Origin: Oegoconia quadripuncta | Taxonomy: Eukaryota; Arthropoda; Insecta; Lepidoptera; Autostichidae | Direction: 5' to 3' | Assembly (NCBI GenBank): GCA_949316235.1 | Contig: OX438741.1 | Span: 11,781,124-11,845,123 of the forward strand | DNA length: 64,000 bases | Part shown: piece by piece, positions 62,801-64,000 of the stretch | Layout of the letters: the number at the start of each line of letters is the position of its first letter | Numbering within the stretch: position 1 is the first letter of the stretch | Made by a program: the position numbers and the translations under genes | The notes under the pieces: generated by a model | What the model saw: the letters and a program-made list of their open reading frames with translations, nothing else | What the model was told of the DNA's origin: nothing | The model's database searches: none

Positions 62801-62975
62801 CACTATTGAGTTCTCTCTCTCACTCTGTCGCTCGCTACTCTTCACTCTAGTCCAAGTCTTAGAATACCTAATTGCGGTGCTTGTATGGTGACCCCAGCTG
62901 TGGTGGCCTCGTGGACATGCTCCAGTACGCCTGCGTACCGTGACACGTCGGTTGACGTGCCGCCCATGTCGAAAC
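23810..62975 (-). CDS. OPLAH: 5-oxoprolinase (OPLAH), 3' 22 exons; 5' end beyond window
   Basis: Family knowledge: this cytosolic enzyme uses ATP to open 5-oxoproline to L-glutamate in the gamma-glutamyl cycle. Exons in transcript order, all phase-consistent: 62868-62975, 62167-62319, 61008-61147, 59883-59950, 58486-58619, 56675-56826, 41240-41385, 40513-40654, 39529-39661, 38834-38978, 37128-37275, 35084-35199, 34241-34413, 33828-33925, 33170-33280, 32471-32604, 31784-32027, 29531-29623, 28502-28637, 27560-27667, 25640-25737 and 23810-23956. They encode 974 aa, colinear with residues from about 300 to the end of the roughly 1288-aa vertebrate enzyme. The hydantoinase A part has [33 protein letters not shown] and [15 protein letters not shown]. 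The hydantoinase B part has [75 protein letters not shown] and SQGCMNN. The C-terminus is GGGGYG...RGSVYEYR. No disrupting change is seen. The N-terminal exons lie past 64000. Confidence 0.96.
23995..24130 (+). repeat. SINE family 2, long-form 5' part
   Basis: This holds the upstream extension (GGGGATGCGAAGTAACCGGG) and the head GATTGGTGTAGTGGATAGTG, then is truncated. Confidence 0.7.
24372..24500 (+). repeat. SINE family 2, internal part
   Basis: It runs from GTGGGTTCGATTCCCGGGAG through TTATTCCCGAGTCATGGATG to the TTATCC.TTATC.A body. Confidence 0.75.
24500..24670. repeat. Dispersed repeat, pair with 13353-13510
   Basis: It matches the block in PPP2R3C intron 5 over about 155 bp and ends GGAAATCATCTGTGGGAAAA. 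Confidence 0.7.
25040..25612. repeat. 18-bp minisatellite beside OPLAH exon 21 donor
   Basis: About 30 imperfect units of CACTGCTCTTGCACTCGC (variant CTCTGCACTTGCACTCGC). Because 18 is a multiple of three and the units lack stops, several frames on both strands stay open for 180-200 codons, for example Cys-rich HCSCTR repeats. The array ends about 22 bp downstream of the OPLAH donor at 25639. The open frames are judged to be artefacts of the repeat. Confidence 0.92.
25987..26227. mobile_element. MITE with about 60-bp TIRs and 4-bp TSD
   Basis: The left arm starts GGGTCTACTCT and includes AACGAAAATAGCTTCGGA. The right arm is its inverse over about 60 bp with about 5 mismatches. A CTGA direct repeat flanks it at 25983-25986 and 26228-26231. 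It is non-coding and lies in an OPLAH intron. Confidence 0.9.
26260..26590 (-). repeat. LINE 3' tail, family T2
   Basis: It contains AAAATGCTTTATTTTGTAGG and TTCCCCTGAGAAGAACAAGC, then the segment GAAATAGCCTGG also present at 59486. Confidence 0.7.
26770..26872 (+). pseudogene. LINE C-terminal fragment
   Basis: GCAATGGAAATCGCTCCATG and GTCCAGCAGTGGG resemble the very end of the RTE-like ORFs seen at 60735 and 63835. Confidence 0.4.
26873..27526. mobile_element. Inverted-repeat DNA element (MITE family 3), composite
   Basis: The right end CGTCACCAGTTAATGGGGAT...CACCCTGTATA is inverse to the segment starting near 26880 (ATTCCCGTTTACTGGTGCCA). An inner 27060-27300 segment has relatives at 61290-61570. 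A related partial copy with the TATACAGGGTGAA end is at 54013-54345. Confidence 0.65.
27668..28320. repeat. Minisatellite (about 45- and 66-bp units) at OPLAH exon 20 acceptor
   Basis: More than ten units are built on CACGCAATAC.AACGAGATT, TAATAACAATATAAGTATTT and a longer form with ATGCAATAAATTGAAATTG. The first unit abuts the OPLAH exon 20 acceptor (AG complement at 27668-27670). The region normally holding the polypyrimidine tract is therefore made of repeat sequence. Confidence 0.9.
29640..29800 (+). repeat. SINE family 2, diverged
   Basis: It runs from GACCGATTGGTGGTGACCCT through GCGAGTTCGAATGG to GTGTACGAAATATTTATTTA. Confidence 0.65.
29821..30475 (+). pseudogene. RTE-like LINE reverse-transcriptase 3' remnant
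   Basis: Frames at 29845-30114 and 30075-30386 are broken pieces of one ORF. The first has [20 protein letters not shown] and [10 protein letters not shown]. The second has [16 protein letters not shown] and [14 protein letters not shown]. The piece ends at a (TATG)n tail (30456-30472). This is the C-terminal part of a non-LTR reverse transcriptase with frameshifts and a deletion between pieces. It lies antisense in an OPLAH intron. Confidence 0.85.
31140..31420 (+). repeat. LINE 3' tail related to T2
   Basis: ATTGCTCATTCACAAAGTTG, CCCAGAGAAAAACGAGCAAG and GTTTTATGATGGTTT are shared with 41580-41830. A second short piece of the same tail recurs at 31665-31725. Confidence 0.65.
31425..31575 (-). 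repeat. LINE 3' tail, family T1
   Basis: CAATACAAATACACTTTATT then GCGACCTTATCACTAAAAGC and CTCTTCCAGGCAACC. Confidence 0.75.
32900..33099 (+). repeat. SINE family 1, 5'-truncated
   Basis: It starts at CCACCCATCTTATCTAAATC and ends CTAACCCGTTGTGCATAAAA, 70 bp from OPLAH exon 15. Confidence 0.9.
33285..33480 (-). repeat. LINE 3' tail T1, split copy
   Basis: It starts right next to the OPLAH exon 15 acceptor with TATACACTTTATTGCATAAT. It is interrupted at about 33352-33418 by an unrelated segment and resumes with GGCCTTATCACTAACAGCCA. Confidence 0.65.
33540..33690 (-). repeat. SINE family 3, 5'-damaged
   Basis: CAGCGCCATCTAGTTCCACA and CATATGCCCCTAGCGGGATT identify the family, which is best seen at 45640-45905 and 63080-63345. 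Confidence 0.75.
34722..34800 (-). repeat. SINE family 3 fragment
   Basis: It contains CACACACTAAGCAACTAGGC and TTGTATTATGGATAATG. Confidence 0.55.
35385..35630 (+). pseudogene. LINE C-terminal fragment
   Basis: The frame contains [14 protein letters not shown], then [18 protein letters not shown] and [10 protein letters not shown], a pattern of C-terminal ends of non-LTR reverse transcriptases. The 3' part recurs in reverse at 40690-40800. Confidence 0.7.
36149..36655 (+). mobile_element. Helitron-like element with nested LINE tail
   Basis: It has a 5' TC (TCTAACTAATATTATAA) and 3' CTAG at 36652-36655. It is interrupted at about 36172-36445 by the (ATT)n-tailed LINE end in opposite orientation, the same family as 6864-7150. 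Confidence 0.75.
37466..38203 (-). repeat. SINE family 1 split by a LINE tail
   Basis: The SINE parts are 37466-37608 and 38022-38203, joining at ACACAACA/ATACTATTAACATTG. The interruption at about 37609-38021 is a plus-strand LINE 3' end. It has a C-terminal [18 protein letters not shown] remnant in a shifted frame and a (AAAT)n tail. Confidence 0.85.
38321..38800 (-). pseudogene. 5'-truncated LINE: RNase H C-terminal and zinc-motif ORF
   Basis: A 12-bp direct repeat ACTAATATTATT flanks it (38309-38320 and 38801-38812), and a T run at about 38323 is the poly(A) end. The minus-strand frame is open from the truncation to the stop at 38396. It carries [12 protein letters not shown] and a C-x2-C..H..C motif ([18 protein letters not shown]). 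This is the region after RNase H in I/R1/LOA-type ORF2 proteins. The insertion sits 21 bp from the donor of OPLAH exon 10, in the same orientation as OPLAH. Confidence 0.88.
39045..39292 (-). repeat. SINE family 2, full length
   Basis: It has AATAAATATTTCGGACACTT at its 3' end and the B box complement CGGGATTCGAACCCG. It starts 65 bp upstream of OPLAH exon 10. Confidence 0.9.
40690..40800 (-). pseudogene. LINE C-terminal fragment
   Basis: Read on the minus strand it matches the 3' part of 35385-35630 (TCGTATCAGGAAGTCAA, CCACCGACAAGAGCATAGC). Confidence 0.65.
40965..41170 (-). repeat. SINE family 4-like, old copy
   Basis: The pattern TTGGGGCATGGCCTCCTCTC, GGGTATGGACC and CCACGCGGGCCCAATACGG resembles the family 4 body, but it is strongly diverged. 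Confidence 0.45.
41580..41830 (+). repeat. LINE 3' tail related to T2
   Basis: It contains TACTGCTCATTCACAAAC, CCCCAGAGAAAAACGAGCAA and TTATCTAAAGGCAAATTTTG. Confidence 0.65.
42364..53616 (+). CDS. Serpin (serine protease inhibitor family)
   Basis: Eight exons with GT/AG junctions and matching phases: 42364-42420, 43458-43592, 44498-44698, 46073-46171, 46983-47126, 48013-48222, 52663-52801 and 53432-53616. They encode 389 aa, a normal serpin core length. Helix A begins at residue 5 ([11 protein letters not shown]). Then come [77 protein letters not shown] and [10 protein letters not shown]. The reactive-loop hinge is [13 protein letters not shown] (residues 315-327), and the C-terminal signature is [13 protein letters not shown]. 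By spacing from Gly320 (P15), P1 would be Leu334 (or Lys333 one residue earlier). An intron interrupts the loop after residue 328. The hinge keeps small residues, so inhibition is plausible. No signal peptide is seen. The protein is either intracellular, or an upstream exon joins at the acceptor at 42353, since the frame upstream of the ATG is open to that point. The gene lies entirely within one OPLAH intron on the opposite strand. Confidence 0.95.
42680..42860 (-). repeat. LINE 3' tail, family T1
   Basis: CAAATACACTTTACTGCACA, GGCGGCCTTATCACTAAGAG and CTCTTCCACGCAACC, in serpin intron 1. An AT-rich microsatellite-like run follows to about 43010. Confidence 0.75.
43901..44233 (+). repeat. 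SINE family 1, full length
   Basis: Head CCGCATCCGTGGCTCAATG, B box GGTTCGATTCC, end CTAACCCGTTGTGGTTAAAA. Confidence 0.92.
44303..44348 (-). repeat. SINE family 1 fragment
   Basis: This is a 45-bp internal piece, GCTGTTTGGCGGCAGATTTA to GGTGGTAGCTAGCC. Confidence 0.75.
44703..44935 (+). repeat. SINE family 2
   Basis: The 5' end is truncated or diverged at the serpin exon 3 donor (44699). The copy has GGTTGCGGATACGAATCCCG and ends GTCCGAAATATTTATTATTA. Confidence 0.85.
44936..45250. repeat. Serpin-intron duplication, copy 1
   Basis: It matches 46311-46580 and 46905-46965. Shared blocks are ACACAGGTCACAAAATAAAA, TGGGTTTGATTTTGTA and GCCTCGCATATGCGTCTACT. This copy carries a (GT)n run at 45022-45038. 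Confidence 0.85.
45262..45385 (+). repeat. SINE family 2, 5'-truncated
   Basis: CTATTCCCGAGTCATGGATG to GATTGGTGTAAGTGCCTCAA. Confidence 0.8.
45640..45905 (+). repeat. SINE family 3, full length
   Basis: The head has A-box-like TTGGTGTAGTGGTTAGA and the B-box region GCGAGTTCGCATCCCGC. The body ends TTGCTTAGTGTGGAACTAGA and then TGGCGCTGTGTGTA. Confidence 0.88.
46017..46072 (+). repeat. 56-bp duplication making a decoy acceptor of serpin exon 4
   Basis: The sequence ACTTAG|GTCGGAAACATCACC at 46011 precedes the real TTTTCAG|GTCGAAAACATCACC at 46066. Both follow an AG. The 56-nt spacing is not a multiple of three, so use of the first acceptor would shift the frame. Confidence 0.85.
46311..46580. 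repeat. Serpin-intron duplication, copy 2
   Basis: It matches 44936-45215 with small indels. Its expected continuation (GCCTCGCATATGCGTCTACT) is displaced to 46905-46965 by an insertion of about 320 bp. Confidence 0.85.
47208..47530 (+). repeat. SINE family 1, full length
   Basis: AACCGCCTCCGTGGCTCAAT to CTTTGTGGATAAAAAAAAAG, in serpin intron 5. Confidence 0.92.
47640..47768. repeat. Dispersed repeat, pair with 6283-6412
   Basis: GAGCCCATCGCCGTTGAAAC through AGAGACGGGTTGGTTCTATT. Confidence 0.6.
48229..48385 (-). repeat. SINE family 2 and family 3 3' fragments joined
   Basis: 48229-48308 is family 2 (CACTTACACCAATCATCGAG). 48309-48385 is family 3 (ATGCCATCTAGTTCCACACT). It starts 7 bp after the serpin exon 6 donor. 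Confidence 0.75.
48399..49202 (+). CDS. LINE ORF1, 5'-truncated, SGNH-hydrolase-like
   Basis: The open frame runs 267 codons with no credible ATG start at its 5' end; a TAA precedes it at 48396, where the element is truncated. After a Ser/Pro-rich stretch, the order of hydrophobic strands and motifs resembles an SGNH/GDSL fold: [13 protein letters not shown] in block I position, a PGAS glycine, CVGRRGN in the asparagine position, IVLFAFPF and a late YSKH histidine. The usual catalytic serine is not apparent. Some CR1-group elements encode an esterase-like ORF1, which is the basis for the suggestion. No zinc knuckle remains. Family placement is inference. Confidence 0.6.
   Translation: MRECELAFDELVELGNYNNDRFNSLINNHLCDSDATSPGSTRPASISPSQAVEPCVTVASVCKSASLSNIRIYCDEIGKQLGLQLSRRMGPAIINHCMPGASYCDILKCILASEYPRNTTLIICVGRRGNTNKRQIINYFGQLNDLKNVNKIVLFAFPFSHSSDYENNIRHQLNLTLHTLTCRFSKFHMIDTNSIISSKFHQTRDMYYLNRYSKHSICNILYYYLYNSANNTLAKEKPVSIEQAKSAPIEQTTCNINVLEYVSNNLN
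49274..52165 (+). CDS. LINE ORF2: APE endonuclease and reverse transcriptase, intact
   Basis: The 963-aa ORF starts at ATG 49274, 72 bp after ORF1. The endonuclease occupies about residues 20-240: [46 protein letters not shown] and SDHSGQ. The reverse transcriptase spans about residues 500-770: [76 protein letters not shown] and the catalytic FADD. The C-terminus has GILLWGN and QKRAIRAIY, and ends near [13 protein letters not shown]. No stop or frameshift is seen, so the enzyme could be active and could mobilise other copies in trans, even though this copy lacks its 5' end. Confidence 0.94.
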   Translation: MSNNLKSTNKNKNSREKDICKINLVHQNIQGGMYNKEFELELFLISNEIDILCITEHWITSEQFMFSFKNHQVGSSFNRQTANHGGSLIIVRNNLKYKERTDIVNLSVEKTIELACVELEQLVVVSVYRRGKSLFTTFEKVMDEVLNKICNNNKCVIVCGDFNIDLLDSSSPFSNLLLSLFNCHNLKNLFLEPTRITSSTATCIDNIFTNVEPTYKNIINKLKSDHSGQLATFAFNGKYNTRLIICNPINEGRLKTFSNNVKVKLPTLSYCKDPNKLYNTLFNLTKNEFDSVFKTKLIKINDGLKFSDWATVGIHRSREKLYELYEEKTINQNELFVNYVRNYSKLFKQVCTIAKSMFVRNKIISSSNLIKTTWQVINSETGKVKTRSFDYQINVEGQTLTNAPEIADAFESFFTNIPVSITRSLNSSPTLAELLLKQNVTECTDVFKFHHVTPLCIIKTFKSLNMKRTADLHGLSVKIISFIIEDIAPHLAIIFNQCTNNGVFPDMMKHSKVIPLFKSGDTQVRTNFRPISILPTLSKIFESLILNQLLSHFNLNNLITTKQFGFTKGRSTTDAGIELLQHIFDAWEGSQDALGIFCDLSKAFDCVHHDILIMKLHHYGVQGQALSLMKSYLRDRIQRVDINGERSSGSAVSMGVPQGSILGPFLFLVYINDLPHLAKERHEIVLFADDTSLIFKVDRYQLAYDEVNNAVSKIVEWFTVNNLLLNENKTKCLRFSLPNVEQVATKIRIKHEQLELVDTTVFLGMTLDSRLQWGPHIKKLMKRLSSAAYAVKKIRNICDIETARLVYFSYFHSLMSYGILLWGNAADTDSIFLLQKRAIRAIYKLRSRDTLRQIFKEINILTFSSQYIYENLVYVKRNIYSFEKHCDRHNVNTRSKNQLAVPFSRLSKVNKSFRGQCVRFYNKVPMDIRNLPLNKFKLIIKQKLCKKGYYKISDYINESNPWD
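52386..52500 (-). repeat. SINE family 2, partial
   Basis: ACGAATTCGAACCCGCAACC and GGAGTCACTATCCACTGCAC, directly after the LINE tail. Confidence 0.75.
52525..52637. repeat. MITE family 1, copy
   Basis: TTCTGTAACTGTAACGATGT at one end and ACGATGAAGTTACACAATAG at the other are imperfect inverses. It ends about 25 bp before the serpin exon 7 acceptor at 52662. Confidence 0.7.
52986..53262. repeat. Two SINE family 1 fragments head to head
   Basis: 52986-53146 is a minus-strand 3' part (ATGCACAACG, GTTAAGTGAATATGATGAGG). 53162-53262 is a plus-strand 3' part (GGTCAGTACGTTACCACCTT to CCCGTTGTGCATAACAAAAA). They form an inverted pair in serpin intron 7. Confidence 0.75.
53669..53674 (+). terminator. 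Serpin poly(A) signal AATAAA
   Basis: This canonical hexamer lies 53 bp after the serpin stop codon. The predicted transcript end is just before the SINE at 53693. Confidence 0.6.
53693..53998 (-). repeat. SINE family 4, full length
   Basis: ATCAACCCGTAAACATCCCA to the head complement CGCTGAGCCACCGACGCT. Confidence 0.92.
54013..54345. repeat. MITE family 3, partial
   Basis: The end TATACAGGGTGAA is followed by GTGGTGACGCCACTCTTGAT. Further blocks (AACTTTCGACTAGGAACCAT, TGGTTTCAGAATGGTTTACT) are shared with 26873-27526. Confidence 0.65.
54346..54866. other. OPLAH intron, nothing recognised
   Basis: AT-rich with no supported frame. A short TACTACCC.GAAAGGAGGG-like block near 54590 resembles 43660-43690. 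Confidence 0.35.
54867..55073 (-). repeat. SINE family 2
   Basis: TATTTCGGACACTTACACCA to the head complement CACTACACCATCCGGTTGTC. It has a small deletion in the tRNA-like head. Confidence 0.88.
55287..56050 (+). mobile_element. Helitron-like element split by a LINE insertion
   Basis: The parts are 55287-55478 and about 56012-56050, ending in AGCTAG followed by T. The interruption (about 55480-56010) starts with a (GATA)n run, the 3' tail of a minus-strand LINE. It is bounded by AAAGTTA on both sides, a likely 7-bp target duplication. Confidence 0.7.
56225..56516 (+). repeat. SINE family 1
   Basis: Head ACCGCCTCCGTGGCTCAATG. The B-box region is deleted between GGAGG and CGTTTGGTTGG. The body is complete to CCGTTACGCATAAAAAAAAG. 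This copy probably cannot be transcribed by pol III. Confidence 0.88.
56962..57287 (-). repeat. SINE family 1, full length
   Basis: TTTTTTCATGCACAATGC to the head complement GATGCACGGAGGCGG. Confidence 0.9.
57353..58527 (-). repeat. 70-bp minisatellite built from an OPLAH exon-intron junction
   Basis: There are 17 donor-bearing copies in steps of exactly 70 bp; the donor complement CTGAC recurs at 57361 + 70n up to 58481. On the minus strand each unit is 42 nt of coding sequence (the end of the exon at 58486-58619), the GTCAGT donor and 28 nt of intron. Only the copy at 58486-58527 is joined to the rest of the exon. Units are nearly identical; a few carry CTGTCGGC for CTGCCGGC, and the two copies nearest the exon share TGTGAATGAG for TGTGTATGAG. 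Use of any distal donor would include GGT CAG TGA in frame and stop translation. Confidence 0.97.
58699..58990 (-). repeat. SINE family 4, full length
   Basis: CATTAGCCCGTAGACATTCC to the head complement CGCTGAGCCACCGACGCT. It appears to have landed inside a T2 LINE tail: AAAATGCTTTATTTTGTAAG lies before it and TGTTTTGTAGGTAC after. Confidence 0.88.
59340..59590 (-). repeat. LINE 3' tail T2 with a local inverted repeat
   Basis: CGAGGTTCTTGCTTGTTCT and AGATCAAGCAAGAACCTCGA form an inverted pair around 59354-59418. The rest matches 26370-26590 (GAAATAGCCTGG). Confidence 0.65.
59697..59830 (+). repeat. SINE family 3, 5'-truncated
   Basis: TGCTATACCAAAAGGTCGCA, B box GGTTCGAATCCCGC, then truncated. 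It ends about 50 bp from OPLAH exon 4. Confidence 0.8.
60303..60475 (+). pseudogene. LINE C-terminal fragment
   Basis: One frame contains [14 protein letters not shown], then [12 protein letters not shown], a pattern of the terminal residues of some insect LINE ORF2 proteins. Confidence 0.65.
60735..60960 (+). pseudogene. RTE-like LINE C-terminal fragment
   Basis: Frame pieces [23 protein letters not shown] and the terminal RSLWRSI.PMFSSR pattern match the family at 63835-64000. Several stops and frameshifts are present. Confidence 0.65.
61290..61570. repeat. Dispersed element related to 27060-27300
   Basis: CACCAAACCGCTG, AATGAAGTTAGG, CGTGTCGTCGGTGTC and CCTAATCAAACTAGCG have counterparts within MITE family 3. 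Confidence 0.6.
61873..62100 (+). repeat. MITE family 2
   Basis: It starts AAGAGGGTTTATTCCGTCCA. It is the reverse complement of 13935-14165 and lies 65 bp from OPLAH exon 2. Confidence 0.75.
62637..62750 (-). repeat. SINE family 1, internally deleted
   Basis: The 3' body (TACACCTGATGTTAAGTGAA) is joined directly to the head complement (TTTACATTGAGCCACGGAGG). The middle is missing. Confidence 0.8.
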
Positions 62976-63079
62976 CTGACACAACATTTCAGTTTAGCAT
63001 CATATGTCCCGGTGTAATAAAATCTTACAAGTCAATAATATTGACTATTGAGTAAAAGATTTTTAAATAATAAAATAAA

Positions 63080-63345
63080 ATATAAATATCCTTAGACATA
63101 CACACAGCGCCATCTAGTTCCACAGTAAGCAACTATAGGCTTGTGTTGTGGATACCAGATGGTTGATATACTACATAAATACATATATTTTTTTTTGTAA
63201 ATAAATACTTATTATAAATGAAAACATCCATAACTCGGGTACACATGTCCGTATTCATCACACAAACATATGCCCCTAGCGGGATTCGAACCCGCAACCT
63301 TTTGGTATAGTGGTCAGAGTTGCTAACCACTACACCAAATATAAC
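63080..63345 (-). repeat. SINE family 3, full length
   Basis: ATATCCTTAGACATACACAC and CGCCATCTAGTTCCACA, then the B box complement GCGGGATTCGAACCCGC and CCACTACACCAAA. Confidence 0.88.
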
Positions 63346-63834
63346 ACTTGAAAATCCAAAAAGCTTTTTTAATTCAAAAAATAATTGGCGTTTTGTAGGA
63401 AGAATTTTATTAAGACTGTTTTCTCCATACAAACACAACATTTTTGATTTTTTTTTTGGAAACGGCAAATCCAAATTTGTGTGTGTATTATCGGATAACA
63501 TTAAGTTAAGTATAGGCAGCGTTAATTTTTAAAAGTAACCGCTTTATAAAAGTTTCAACGAATCTATGAAATGATTATGGGAAGCACATGAAAAGAGCGC
63601 TGTTCAAATATTTTTTATTATGTGATTTAGTGCAGAAATTAAAAAATATTTCATCTGAAACCTTGAAATAATATTCCATTTTTCAAATAAAAAACAAATT
63701 TGGATATAGCTCTGAAAATTGCAGGAATTGGTACATATGATTAACGAAGAAAAAAAACTCCAATTTCATAGGTAAAGACTCAATATTATATATTGCATAA
63801 ATTCATAAATTAGACTCATAAGACTCATAAGAAA
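63346..63834. other. OPLAH intron, nothing recognised
   Basis: AT-rich. Short frames here have no domain. Confidence 0.35.
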
Positions 63835-64000
63835 GCTCAAAGTCACGCAACGAGCTATGGAAAATGGGGATGATCGGCGTTTAACTACGTAATGGAATCA
63901 GGAATGAGGAAATTCGTAGGCGAACGAAGGTCACCGACGTAGCACAGCGGATTAGCAGGTTGAAGTGGCAGTGGGCAGGACACAGCTCGAAGAACTGGTG
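63835..64000 (+). pseudogene. RTE-like LINE reverse-transcriptase remnant, runs off the edge
   Basis: One frame reads RNEEIRRRTKVTDVAQRIS and then RLKWQWAG, a conserved C-terminal block of RTE-like ORFs. An upstream KVTQRAME piece is in another frame. It continues past the window. Confidence 0.75.

Overview
The window is insect genomic DNA, most likely from a moth or butterfly (Lepidoptera). This is inferred from small phase-matched exons separated by repeat-rich introns, many tRNA-derived SINEs, 5'-truncated non-LTR retrotransposon tails, Helitron-like elements and inverted-repeat MITEs. Nothing looks prokaryotic. Three host genes can be rebuilt exon by exon with GT/AG junctions and continuous reading frames.

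Layout. (1) 1-8466 is intergenic: a four-copy 140-bp tandem array (211-770), MITEs, a Helitron-like element, SINEs, LINE tails, and a duplicated block just upstream of the first gene. (2) 8467-21202, plus strand: a complete seven-exon gene for PPP2R3C (PP2A B'' gamma regulatory subunit), 478 aa. Its intron 5 holds a nearly full-length non-LTR retrotransposon on the minus strand (about 14169-18950). (3) 21203-23809 is the region between the convergent 3' ends, with SINEs and a degenerate copy of the last PPP2R3C exon. (4) 23810-62975 and beyond the right edge, minus strand: OPLAH (5-oxoprolinase). The last 22 exons, about 974 aa, are visible; the N-terminal part lies outside the window. (5) 42364-53616, plus strand: a complete eight-exon serpin of 389 aa, nested antisense inside a 15.3-kb OPLAH intron. 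A second non-LTR retrotransposon with an intact 963-aa EN/RT ORF sits in its intron 6.

The three host genes have unrelated roles: phosphatase regulation, glutathione/gamma-glutamyl-cycle metabolism, and protease inhibition. Their arrangement is of more interest than any shared pathway. The most notable structure is a 17-copy, 70-bp minisatellite (57353-58527). Each unit copies the last 42 nt of an OPLAH exon, its 5' splice site and 28 nt of intron, so one genuine donor is followed by 16 decoys. Two other OPLAH splice sites also lie directly beside minisatellites (25040-25612 and 27668-28320). Other notable items are a 56-bp duplication that creates a frame-shifting decoy acceptor in the serpin, a fresh LINE insertion with a 12-bp target duplication 21 bp from an OPLAH donor, and several MITEs with clear termini. 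I see no CRISPR, no rRNA, no stand-alone tRNA gene and no clear unknown multi-gene system.
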